Origin: Deltaproteobacteria bacterium
Lineage (GTDB): Bacteria; Desulfobacterota; Desulfobulbia; Desulfobulbales; Desulfobulbaceae
Length of the DNA stretch: 20,472 bases
Direction of reading: 5' to 3'
Assembly: GCA_024277485.1 (NCBI GenBank)
Contig: JAJRVA010000234.1
Location: forward strand, 1 to 20,472
Both the position numbers and the translations under genes were made by a program. The notes beneath the pieces are model-generated. The model did not search any database. It saw nothing but the letters and a program-made list of their open reading frames with translations, and had not been told where the DNA came from. Shown piece after piece: positions 1 to 7,200 of the stretch; within the stretch, counting starts at the first letter, position 1, and each line of letters starts with the position of its first letter.

Positions 1-1
1 C

Positions 2-253
2 AGTGAAAAGCCTCTGGAGGGACGGGTTTTTCTCTTTACCGGCAGCCTGGCGTCAATGTCAAGAAACGAGGCCAAGCAGAGAGTCAAGGCCCTGGGAGGA
101 CAGGTTGTTTCAGCCGTCAGCGGCCGGGTTACTGATGTCATATACGGCGCAAAGCCCGGCAGTAAATTAAAAAAGGCGGCAGAAATGGGGTTAAGGGTGC
201 TTGACGAGAAACAGTTCAACCGTTTACTTGGAACACATGGGGGCACAGGATGA
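2..253 (+). CDS. ligA: NAD+-dependent DNA ligase, C-terminal BRCT domain (partial, 5' end outside window)
   Basis: The reading frame is open from the left edge and ends in TGA at 251-253. The 83 visible residues form a BRCT domain of the LigA type: a first strand reading GRVFLFTGSLASMSR, then the NEAKQRVKALGGQV helix, a VSGRVTDVIYG strand and the GSKLKKAAEMGLRVLDEKQF end. In LigA this domain follows the helix-hairpin-helix region and helps the enzyme clamp nicked DNA; the nucleotidyltransferase core lies upstream, outside the window. The internal ATG at 56 is inside the BRCT fold and is not the start. The stop overlaps the ATG of the acylphosphatase gene (ATGA), which suggests translational coupling. 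Other BRCT proteins are possible, but the family-typical spacing and the position at the very end of the protein favour LigA. Confidence 0.85.
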   Translation, partial: SEKPLEGRVFLFTGSLASMSRNEAKQRVKALGGQVVSAVSGRVTDVIYGAKPGSKLKKAAEMGLRVLDEKQFNRLLGTHGGTG

Positions 254-528
254 GTCTCAGGCGGGTACATGCTATTGTTCATGGACGTGTTCAAGGGGTT
301 TTTTTCAGGGATTACACCCGGAGGAAGGCGGAAGAACTCGGTCTGCACGGCTGGGTCCGCAACCTGCCGGACAGGACGGTGGAGACGGTTTTTGAGGGGG
401 AGGCCGGAAAGGTGACTGCCATGCTTGCCTGGCTTTCTACCGGTTCACCCATGTCCGGGGTAACCGGAGTTGATGCGCATGATGAAGATGTGCAGGGAGA
501 AGCAGCGGGGTTCAGGGTACGGTATTGA
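250..528 (+). CDS. acyP: acylphosphatase
   Basis: A 92-residue protein, the normal size for acylphosphatase, which hydrolyses carboxyl-phosphate bonds such as that of acetyl phosphate. The family signature is clear. HGRVQGVFFRDYTRRKA carries the phosphate-binding loop and the catalytic Arg in FFR, and GWVRNLPDRTVETVFEG carries the catalytic Asn in VRN. The third position of the usual VQGVGFR motif is Phe instead of Gly. The C-terminal strand GFRVRY is the usual end. The ATG overlaps the ligA stop by 4 bases, so it is probably co-transcribed with ligA. Its physiological substrate cannot be read from the sequence. Confidence 0.93.
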   Translation: MSLRRVHAIVHGRVQGVFFRDYTRRKAEELGLHGWVRNLPDRTVETVFEGEAGKVTAMLAWLSTGSPMSGVTGVDAHDEDVQGEAAGFRVRY

Positions 529-572
529 TTCTGTCGTTAAATCCGGGTTCTTTGACTCCGGATCTTTACTGC

Positions 573-594
573 AAGTGTAGTATAAGTGTAGTAT
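573..594 (+). repeat. perfect tandem duplication of an 11-bp unit
   Basis: The unit AAGTGTAGTAT occurs twice head to tail (573-583 and 584-594) in the 102-base gap between acyP and the zinc-ribbon gene, ending about 36 bases before the preferred start codon. Each copy ends in TAGTAT, a 4-of-6 match to a -10 box. The repeat could therefore be a duplicated promoter element or an operator pair. It could also be a chance slippage duplication. Confidence 0.75.
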
Positions 595-630
595 TGAGGT
601 AGCCTTTACTCATGAGGAAGGATAATTTTG

Positions 631-885
631 ATGAAAAAGAAAGTGCATGTTCCATCCGGGCAGCCCATGGGCAGGATAGTCTGTCCCAGCTGCGGCAATG
701 ATCGGGATTTTATTGAAGTTGCCCGGGATGTCATTGTGACGACCCGCTATATACAAAATCTGGACGGGAGCTTCTCACCGGAGGAAAATGAAATTGAGGT
801 GGCGGGCAAGGTGGGATTGTTCTGCGGTCAGTGCAATACGGACCTCACCCTGTTTCATAGCCACCTGCAGGAAATGACCTTCTGA
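631..885 (+). CDS. small zinc-ribbon protein of unknown function
   Basis: An 84-residue protein with two CxxC pairs, CPSC at residues 18-21 and CGQC at 65-68. These very probably form one four-cysteine zinc ribbon around a beta-rich core that contains TTRYIQNLDGSF. There is no signal peptide or membrane segment, so it is probably cytoplasmic. A TTG sits one codon upstream (628), but the ATG at 631 is preferred because GAGGAAGG at 614-621 lies 9 bases before it. The stop is separated by one base from the ATG of the ATP-grasp gene, so the two are almost certainly co-translated. I do not recognise a characterised family. The Cys ribbon beside an ATP-grasp ligase recalls the LysW carrier next to LysX, but the C terminus is EMTF and lacks the acceptor glutamate tail of LysW. 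Confidence 0.8.
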   Translation: MKKKVHVPSGQPMGRIVCPSCGNDRDFIEVARDVIVTTRYIQNLDGSFSPEENEIEVAGKVGLFCGQCNTDLTLFHSHLQEMTF

Positions 886-886
886 T

Positions 887-1657
887 ATGGCTCCCCGGCT
901 CATCACCGACAACAGGTCTTTTTTTGAGCAGTACGAGGACCTGGTCCCGGGAGATATTGTTGCGGGAAGGATTCGCCTCCACCCGGGTGAGGAACACATC
1001 CTGCTTGATCTCCAGGCCAGGGGGATATTGCTCGTTCCATCGGCAACTTCACAGCTTCTCAGCCGGTCCAAGGTCTTCCAGGCAAGGATATTGGCTTCTT
1101 TCATGATACCCGGAACCAGGGCTGTCTATTCCATCCATGACCTGATGCATACGGTCGCGGATTACGGCGCCGGCAAGGAGAAAAGGGTTGTCTGCAAGCT
1201 GGACAGGGCGAACGGCGGCATGGGAATACTGCTTTACTCATCCATGGAGGACATCTACAGCCAGGCTGTTCTCGGAACACTTTCCTTTCCATTCGTGGTC
1301 CAGCCCTATATTGAAGGGGGAAAGGACATCCGGGTAGTCATGCTCGGAGAGTACATGGAAGCATACCGCAGGCAGAATCCGAACAACTTCAGGCACAATC
1401 TTCACTGCGGCGGGGTGAGTTCTCCCTGGGACCTGACCGGCAGGCAGGTGGATCTCTGCAGGCGTATCATGCAGAGGGCGGATTTTCCGTATGGTCACAT
1501 TGACCTGCTGATAACTCCTTCAGGGGAAACCTGGCTGAATGAAATTAACCTGAGAGGTGGGCTCAAGGGCGCAAAAATTCCGCAGGAAGAGTATCTCGAC
1601 AGGGTTGGTGCCATCCATACAGCCATGCTTGACCGGTATCAGGGGGGGGGGAAGTAG
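887..1657 (+). CDS. ATP-grasp ligase, RimK/glutathione-synthetase-like
   Basis: A 256-residue protein with the core of the ATP-grasp fold. Visible parts are: the ATP-binding Lys104 in VVCKLDRANGGMGI, with a glycine-rich loop at 110-113; the hinge and second lobe strand QPYIEGGKDIRVVMLG (139-154); and the metal-binding end GHIDLLI...WLNEINLRGG, with Asp206, Glu219 and Asn221. Enzymes of this superfamily join a carboxylate to an amine or thiol through an acyl phosphate. The N-terminal ~100 residues are shorter than usual and give no clue to the substrate. The start ATG lies one base after the stop of the zinc-ribbon gene, so the small protein may be its substrate or partner (inference). The frame ends in CAG followed by a run of ten G and then AAG TAG. 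A one-base slip there would add roughly 20-30 residues to the C terminus. Confidence 0.82.
   Translation: MAPRLITDNRSFFEQYEDLVPGDIVAGRIRLHPGEEHILLDLQARGILLVPSATSQLLSRSKVFQARILASFMIPGTRAVYSIHDLMHTVADYGAGKEKRVVCKLDRANGGMGILLYSSMEDIYSQAVLGTLSFPFVVQPYIEGGKDIRVVMLGEYMEAYRRQNPNNFRHNLHCGGVSSPWDLTGRQVDLCRRIMQRADFPYGHIDLLITPSGETWLNEINLRGGLKGAKIPQEEYLDRVGAIHTAMLDRYQGGGK
1642..1651 (+). repeat. mononucleotide run of ten G inside the 3' end of the ATP-grasp gene
   Basis: Ten consecutive G encode the C-terminal Gly-Gly-Gly and lie two codons before the stop. Runs of this length are prone to slipped-strand change and to sequencing error. Losing or gaining one base removes the TAG at 1655-1657, and the frame then reads on into and past the following terminator hairpin. 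Confidence 0.9.
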
Positions 1658-1688
1658 TGTTGAAGGGGTATTGGGGAGAGAGTGGCGC

Positions 1689-1722
1689 AAAAAAAAGGAA
1701 GGCTGAATCTCAGCCTTCCTTT
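1689..1722 (-). terminator. intrinsic terminator of dsrC, possibly bidirectional
   Basis: A perfect 13-bp stem (arms 1694-1706 and 1710-1722, containing AAGGAAGGCTGA) closes on a 3-base loop. Read on the minus strand it is followed by eight U, the complement of the A run at 1689-1696. This is a textbook rho-independent terminator 24 bases after the dsrC stop. On the plus strand the hairpin follows the ATP-grasp stop by about 36 bases but has only a short T tract, so termination there would be weaker. Confidence 0.9.
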
Positions 1723-1745
1723 GTAAACAATCGTGTCCGACCGGA

Positions 1746-2066
1746 TTAGACGCAACCGGTAGGTTTCGGCAGGCCGGCCATCTTACAGGCGCCCTTACCC
1801 GGTCCACTCGGGAACAGCTCGTAAATTCTTTTCAGCGGAAAACCGGTGGTCTTGGAAAGAATACGTACCATGGGAGCAATACCATTCTTTTTGTAGTACT
1901 CCTGGAGAGCGTCGATAACTTTCTGGTGCTCGTCGGTCAGCTCCGAGATACCTTCAACTGTCTTTACATAATCGACCCAGTTCTCATCCCATTCATCCAT
2001 ACCATTAGCGAGAAAACCATCCTCATCAACATTATACGATTTTCCATTGTGATCAATAGTTGCCAT
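1746..2066 (-). CDS. dsrC: DsrC, sulfur carrier protein of dissimilatory sulfite reduction
   Basis: A 106-residue protein of the DsrC/TusE family. The N terminus MATIDHNGKSYNVDEDGF and the C-terminal arm GKGACKMAGLPKPTGCV are diagnostic. Cys94 and the penultimate Cys105 are ten residues apart, the pair that forms the DsrC trisulfide during sulfite reduction by DsrAB and is then reduced by DsrMKJOP. TusE proteins of non-sulfur organisms lack the first of these cysteines, so this is true DsrC. The frame could open at 2087, but ATG at 2066 is chosen because AAGGAGG stands 7 bases upstream. The gene is monocistronic: plus-strand genes flank it on both sides, and it has its own promoter candidate and terminator. 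No dsrAB is visible nearby. Confidence 0.97.
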   Translation of the reverse strand: MATIDHNGKSYNVDEDGFLANGMDEWDENWVDYVKTVEGISELTDEHQKVIDALQEYYKKNGIAPMVRILSKTTGFPLKRIYELFPSGPGKGACKMAGLPKPTGCV

Positions 2067-2138
2067 GCTTTGTCCTCCTTGCGGCAAAGTTTATTAGTGA
2101 ATTAACTGGATTTTTATCCTATTTTGTTTAGTAGAATT

Positions 2139-2167
2139 GATTTACTATAGGGTCTAACCTTTGTCAA
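2139..2167 (-). promoter_or_regulatory. candidate sigma-70 promoter of dsrC
   Basis: On the minus strand a perfect TTGACA box (complement of 2162-2167) is followed after 17 bases by TAAATC (complement of 2139-2144), a weak -10 box. TAGTAA, two to three bases closer to the -35 box, is an alternative. The implied leader before the dsrC ATG at 2066 is about 65 bases. The -35 box and spacing are seen; activity is inferred. Confidence 0.5.
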
Positions 2168-2243
2168 GTAACATGCGCATTTTTTTTGAATGAATGCCCA
2201 GTCATTTTTTTCATGCAGCTTGTGTTCATTTTTCACTGGTAAG

Positions 2244-2272
2244 TTGACCGCATTTCAGGGTATTCTTGAAAT
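2244..2272 (+). promoter_or_regulatory. candidate promoter for the ppiD-like gene
   Basis: TTGACC (2244-2249) and TGAAAT (2267-2272) are separated by 17 bases, giving 5-of-6 and 4-of-6 matches to sigma-70 boxes. The overlapping string TGGTAAGTTGACCGCA (2237-2252) also has GG and GC at sigma-54 spacing, but lacks the TT before GC. The sigma-70 reading is preferred. Either would start transcription roughly 65-80 bases before the ATG. Confidence 0.35.
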
Positions 2273-2297
2273 TTATATTTAGAGAGAGAAGATGAAT

Positions 2298-2313
2298 CTG
2301 GATCCGGATCCAG
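2298..2313. repeat. perfect 16-bp palindrome upstream of the ppiD-like gene
   Basis: CTGGATCCGGATCCAG is fully self-complementary and contains two GGATCC units side by side. It lies 30 bases before the preferred ATG, in the expected 5' untranslated region. It could be an operator for a dimeric regulator or a small hairpin near the ribosome-binding site, and chance cannot be excluded. Confidence 0.7.
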
Positions 2314-2343
2314 GTGAATATATCAAACAGGAGAAAGCAAAAC

Positions 2344-4236
2344 ATGCTCAATATACTGCGCAAACGTGCACAGTCCATAGTCATTCAGGTCATTGTCCTG
2401 GTGATAGCCATAGTTTTTGTGTTCTGGGGAGTCGGCACCAACCTCGGTAACAAGAAAAACATCCTGGCCAACATCAATGGTGAGGAGATCCCCATTGCTG
2501 ATTTTCAGAAAACCTATGACACTGCTGTTGATAATTACCAGGTACAGTTCGGCGGTGCCATCCCCCCGGGTTTTTTAGAGGCCCTCAACCTGAAGCAGCA
2601 GGTACTGAACCAGCTTGTGCAGGCAGCTGTTTTCAGGCAGAGCGGCCGGGAAATGGGTATCACTGTCAGCAAGGAGGCCATTCAGGATGAGATAAAAAAC
2701 ATGGACGTTTTTCAGACAAACGGGCAGTTTGACCTGAACCTGTATAAAAACATACTCAGCCAGAATAGAATGAATCCCAAGTCTTTTGAGATCGGCCTCA
2801 ACAATGATCTGCTGACCAGGCAGGTCTCTGAAGCTGTACGGGGGTTCTCCATGGTCGCCGACAGTGAACTGCAGGCCAGGATAGATTTTGACGCAGAAGA
2901 GATAAAACTTGCCTATGCCCGGATCTCAAGTAGTGATTTTTTAGACAAGGTTGAAATTGCTGATGATGAGCTTGCCGCGTGGTATGAAAAGAACAAAAAT
3001 AATTATCTCTCCGAGCCCCGGATCAGGCTCAAGTATCTCTACTTTGGTTTCGAGGATTCTCTGGACCAGGTCGACGTTGGCGAGGATACTGCCAGGGCCT
3101 GGTACGAAGCCAACAAGGACAAATATGTTGTCCCGGAACAGAGACATGCCCGTCATATTCTGTTCGAAGTGAAGGAGACAGACGGGGAGGAGATCCGGGC
3201 CGCCAAGAGAAAGAAGGCGGAAGAGGTGCTGGACCTTGCCCGGCAGGGACAGGATTTTTCCGAACTTGCCAGAAAGTTTTCAGAGGGACCGTCAGGGCCG
3301 TCCGGCGGCGATCTCGGTTTTTTTGGCAGGGGCGCCATGTTGCCGTCGTTTGACGAGGTGGTTTTCCAGCTTCAACCAGGCGCGATAAGTGATATCGTAG
3401 AAACGCCGTTCGGCTACCATATCATCAAGCTTGAGGAAGTTCGCGCCGGGCAGACAGGGTCATTTGACAAGGTCAAAAAAGAGATCGTTGACGAGATAAA
3501 ACAGCGGGAAGTGAAAGGGGTTACCTTTCAACGTGCCTCGCAGGCCTACGAGGACATTATCCGTTCCGGCAGCCTGGAAAAGTACAGCAGCCGGAATAAA
3601 GGTACTGTGCAGGAGACCGGCTATTTTTCACGCACGACTCCTCCCGGACCTCCCGTGTCCGAACCAATGCTGTTGCAGAAGGCCTTCAGCCTGAAAAAAG
3701 GCGAATTGAGTTCACTGGTTGCGACGGATACAGGGTATGCGATTCTTTTTGTCGATGATATTCAGAAGCCGGAGGTTCCTGAACTGGAAACCGTGCGGGA
3801 AAGAGTTGTTCAAGACTATACAAAAGAAAAAAGTGTCCAGCTTGCCAGGGAAATGGCTGTGCAGCTGTTACAGGATGCAAAAGAAAAGAAAGGCCTTGCC
3901 CCGGCTGCCGGCTCTTCCGTTGCCCTGAAGGAGTCTGCTTTCATCCGGCGTTCTCAAGCCGATACCGATCCTGACCTTCCGGCCCAGATCATACAAAAGG
4001 CCTTTGAACTGTCTCTTCAGAAACCGGTTCCCGAAGAACCGTTTGTTCAGGGGGAGACTTTTTTTGTGTATGAGCTGCTTGAAAGGAGACAGGGGGAGGA
4101 AACGATCGATGAGACAAGGCGCCGGCAGATGCAGGAACAGCTGGCTTCCGCCTCACAGGACAGGCTGTTGACAGCCTGGCTGACATGTATGCAGGACAGA
4201 GCCGATATATGGATTAACACGCAAGTGCTGCAGTAA
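2344..4236 (+). CDS. periplasmic folding chaperone with parvulin PPIase domain, PpiD/SurA-like
   Basis: A 630-residue protein. A short basic start (MLNILRKRAQS) precedes one membrane helix (about residues 11-31), which would anchor it in the inner membrane with the rest in the periplasm, as in PpiD. A SurA-N-like chaperone region follows (about 35-180), then a parvulin domain at about 265-365 with RHARHILFEV, the GPSGPSGGDLGFFGRG loop and the PFGYHIIKLEE end. The C-terminal ~250 residues look like a second, degenerate PPIase/chaperone region. It is expected to help outer-membrane and secreted proteins fold after the Sec translocon. A GTG at 2314 would add ten residues, but ATG 2344 is preferred because the membrane-anchor start resembles PpiD and AGGAG lies 10 bases upstream. 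The next gene begins 23 bases later. Confidence 0.88.
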   Translation: MLNILRKRAQSIVIQVIVLVIAIVFVFWGVGTNLGNKKNILANINGEEIPIADFQKTYDTAVDNYQVQFGGAIPPGFLEALNLKQQVLNQLVQAAVFRQSGREMGITVSKEAIQDEIKNMDVFQTNGQFDLNLYKNILSQNRMNPKSFEIGLNNDLLTRQVSEAVRGFSMVADSELQARIDFDAEEIKLAYARISSSDFLDKVEIADDELAAWYEKNKNNYLSEPRIRLKYLYFGFEDSLDQVDVGEDTARAWYEANKDKYVVPEQRHARHILFEVKETDGEEIRAAKRKKAEEVLDLARQGQDFSELARKFSEGPSGPSGGDLGFFGRGAMLPSFDEVVFQLQPGAISDIVETPFGYHIIKLEEVRAGQTGSFDKVKKEIVDEIKQREVKGVTFQRASQAYEDIIRSGSLEKYSSRNKGTVQETGYFSRTTPPGPPVSEPMLLQKAFSLKKGELSSLVATDTGYAILFVDDIQKPEVPELETVRERVVQDYTKEKSVQLAREMAVQLLQDAKEKKGLAPAAGSSVALKESAFIRRSQADTDPDLPAQIIQKAFELSLQKPVPEEPFVQGETFFVYELLERRQGEETIDETRRRQMQEQLASASQDRLLTAWLTCMQDRADIWINTQVLQ

Positions 4237-4259
4237 ACGGGCATATTTTCCCAAGACAG

Positions 4260-7200
4260 ATGAGCTCGGACCAGGCACAGAACAGGGCAGCTTTTGATTC
4301 ACTTACTCCTTTTGAAAAATCTCTCCTCCGGCTGATTTCGATAATCTATGAACCGGTTTCCATAACTTTTCTGCATCATTTTCTTGCCAAGGCAGAATCC
4401 CTTGTTCAGGATATTCACGTCCCTGCAAAAGAAGAACTGCAGGCGACCATGCTCCATCTGCGGCAGCTGAATCTGCTCGACGAACAGAATCGCTGCACGC
4501 ATCCCCTGGTCGAGTTCCTGACCAGGGAGACACTTGCCGACGGCACCTTTCATTCCCTTGCCGCCCTGGTGGAGCGTGAGGCGCCGGTATCGTACATGTA
4601 CGGGAAGTGGACGACCAGGTGCTGGCGAGCCATGCGCCAGTTTCGCATCGGCCTGTACAGCAGGGACTTTGACAGGATTGACGAGTCCCTTACGTTCCTT
4701 GAGGAAAACTGTCTCACGAGGCTGGATAACAAGGCGCCCGCGGTTATCGTTGCCGCAGAGGCTTTTGATGCGGACTGGTTCGGCGGCCTGCCCGGTTCCA
4801 TCCAGTTTTTTCTGCTCGAGCAGATTATCCGCTACAGCACATCCAGCCTGCAGCACTACCAGCCTGTCCTGGACTACCTTGAAGATGAACAGGCCCTGAC
4901 GGTTTCCGTGGACGAACAGGTCCCCTTTCACCGCATGCTGGCCGGTTATTTCCTTTTCCAGGGACGTTTTGGAGAACTGCAGGCCCTGCTGGAGGCCCAT
5001 GCTGATTCGTTCCAGGCATCCGGTTTTTCAGGCACACTGGCCTTTCTCAGGGGAGATACGGAAAAGGCTTTGCGCCTGTATGATGAGGAACTTGAGCAAC
5101 AGAGGGAGTTTTCCGGGGACAGGAACAGCTTTTTTTTCGGCCTGCCGGGTCTTTTCTGTGTGCTCGCCCTGTTGGCGAGAAACAGGGAAGAGGACAGAAT
5201 GGCCATAAAACAGCACGTGGCCTCGGTTTTGACGAAGTTCAAGGGATGTCCGGAGGAGATACCGTTCCGGTTTGTTGAGGCCGTTGTCAGCTCAATAGAC
5301 AACGGCATGCCTGATATGATGGTCTTAACGGAGTACTTGAATACGGACAACCGCAGCCTGACCCAGTTTCTGGCGGTACTGTGTCTTTACTGGATGGAAG
5401 TTGAAATTCCGGATGACTTTAAAAAATCCCTTGCTGACCTGTATCAGAAGAGCAGCGCACAGAATTTTACCTGGTTTGCCATGGAGACAGCCGCACTGCT
5501 CAGCGCCCTGGATGTGAACAGCGAAGAGTATGGCAAGGCAGCGGAAAAGCTGCGTCGTGAATTGGGCTGCAGGTCCATTATTACTATTATCGAACCTGAG
5601 AAATCCTGGAAGCACAGCCTGCAGGAGCTGATCAGTTTAACCAGTACGGTCAGGGAACAGGAAAAGAGCGCCAGGCTGGTGTGGATGGTCAGGTATGAAC
5701 AGGGTGGATTTCATATTTCACCCAGGGAGCAGAAAAGAAAGGTTTCCGGTGAGTGGAGCAAGGGGCGTTCCATTTCACTGGGCAGGCTTGCTGATCACAA
5801 GAAGCTGGATTTTCTGTCAGCCCAGGACAGGCTGGTATGCGCTGCTCTGAAAGAGGATGATACGGTTGCAAAGAACAGCGGTCTTGTTTTTGACCAGGAG
5901 GTTGCCCTGCCTGCCCTGATAGGTCATCCGTTTGTTTTCCTGGAAAAATCTCCCCAGACACCGGTCGAGATTGTGGGCGGTGAGCCGGAACTGCTGGTTG
6001 AACAGCAGGGTGAACACCTTTTTATAAATTTTACCCAGGATATCGGCGAAGGGAGCATCGCGGTCTGGCAGGAAACGCCAACCCGGTTCAAGGTCATCCG
6101 TGTTGATGACAATCACCGCAGGGTCGCTGAAATAACCGGCCGGAACGGTCTGCGGATACCCGTGTCAGCCAGCCGGCAGGTCCTTGACGCCATTGGCCAG
6201 ATTGCTTCGTTTATGACGGTTCACTCGTCGGTGGGAGTGGATATTCAGGGTCAGAGTGTGGAGTGCGTTGAGGCAGACCCGACCATTCACCTCCATTTTA
6301 TTCCCTATGGCAGCGGTTTCCGGCTGGAGATGTTTGTGCAGCCCTTTGCCAGGGGGGGCCCTTACCTGAAACCGGGCAAGGGCGTGGCAAATATCATGGC
6401 CGAGGTCAACGGTCGGCGTCTGCAGACCAGGCGGAACCTCAAACTTGAGGAGGAGAAAGCCCGCGAGATAGAGGAAAGCTGCCCCATACTTGATCTGGCC
6501 ATTGACCTTGAGCAGGAAAATGAACGTGAATGGCACCTGCTCGATCCGGAAGAGTGTTTGCAGGCCCTTCTCGAACTTGAGGAAATACGTGACAGGATTA
6601 TCCTGGAGTGGCCCGAGGGCGGAAAACTCGCCGTCCGCCGCCAGACCGGAGTCAACCAGCTCAACTTGAATATCCGCACCAGCCAGCAGGACTGGTTCGG
6701 CTTAAGCGGCAGGCTGGAGATCAACCAGGACGAGGTGATTGACCTGAAAACACTCCTGGACAAGGTCCAGAGTTCCCGCAGCCGCTTTATTCCCATCGGG
6801 GACAGCCAGTTCCTGGCCCTGACCCAGGAGTTCAGGAAACGTCTCGAGGAACTCATCCTCTACTCCGAGACCAGGGGTGAGGAAAAAGACGAGATATATG
6901 TGCATCCCCTGGCTGCCATTGCAATCGAGGAGCTGACCCAGGGGGCACGGATAAAGGCTGACAAGGGGTGGCGGAAACAGCTGCATCTCATCCAGGAAGC
7001 CCAGAACATGGTGCCGGAAGTACCTTCCACCCTGCAGGCTGAACTGCGTGAATACCAGACTGAAGGTTTTGTCTGGATGGCCAGGCTGGCGCATCTCGGT
7101 GTCGGCGCCTGCCTGGCAGATGACATGGGCCTGGGAAAGACCCTGCAGGCCCTGGCGGTCATGCTGAACATGGCAAAGGATGGTCCCATACTCGTCATCG

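Noticed and set aside
541..563. Hairpin ATCCGG/CCGGAT after acyP as a terminator
   Set aside because: The stem has only 6 bp, the loop is 11 bases and no U tract follows, so it does not support an intrinsic terminator.
2292..2343. Short frame starting at ATG 2292 as a leader peptide for the ppiD-like gene
   Set aside because: AGAGAGAGAAG precedes it, but the frame overlaps the ppiD-like gene out of phase, shows no regulatory codon pattern and has no known parallel.
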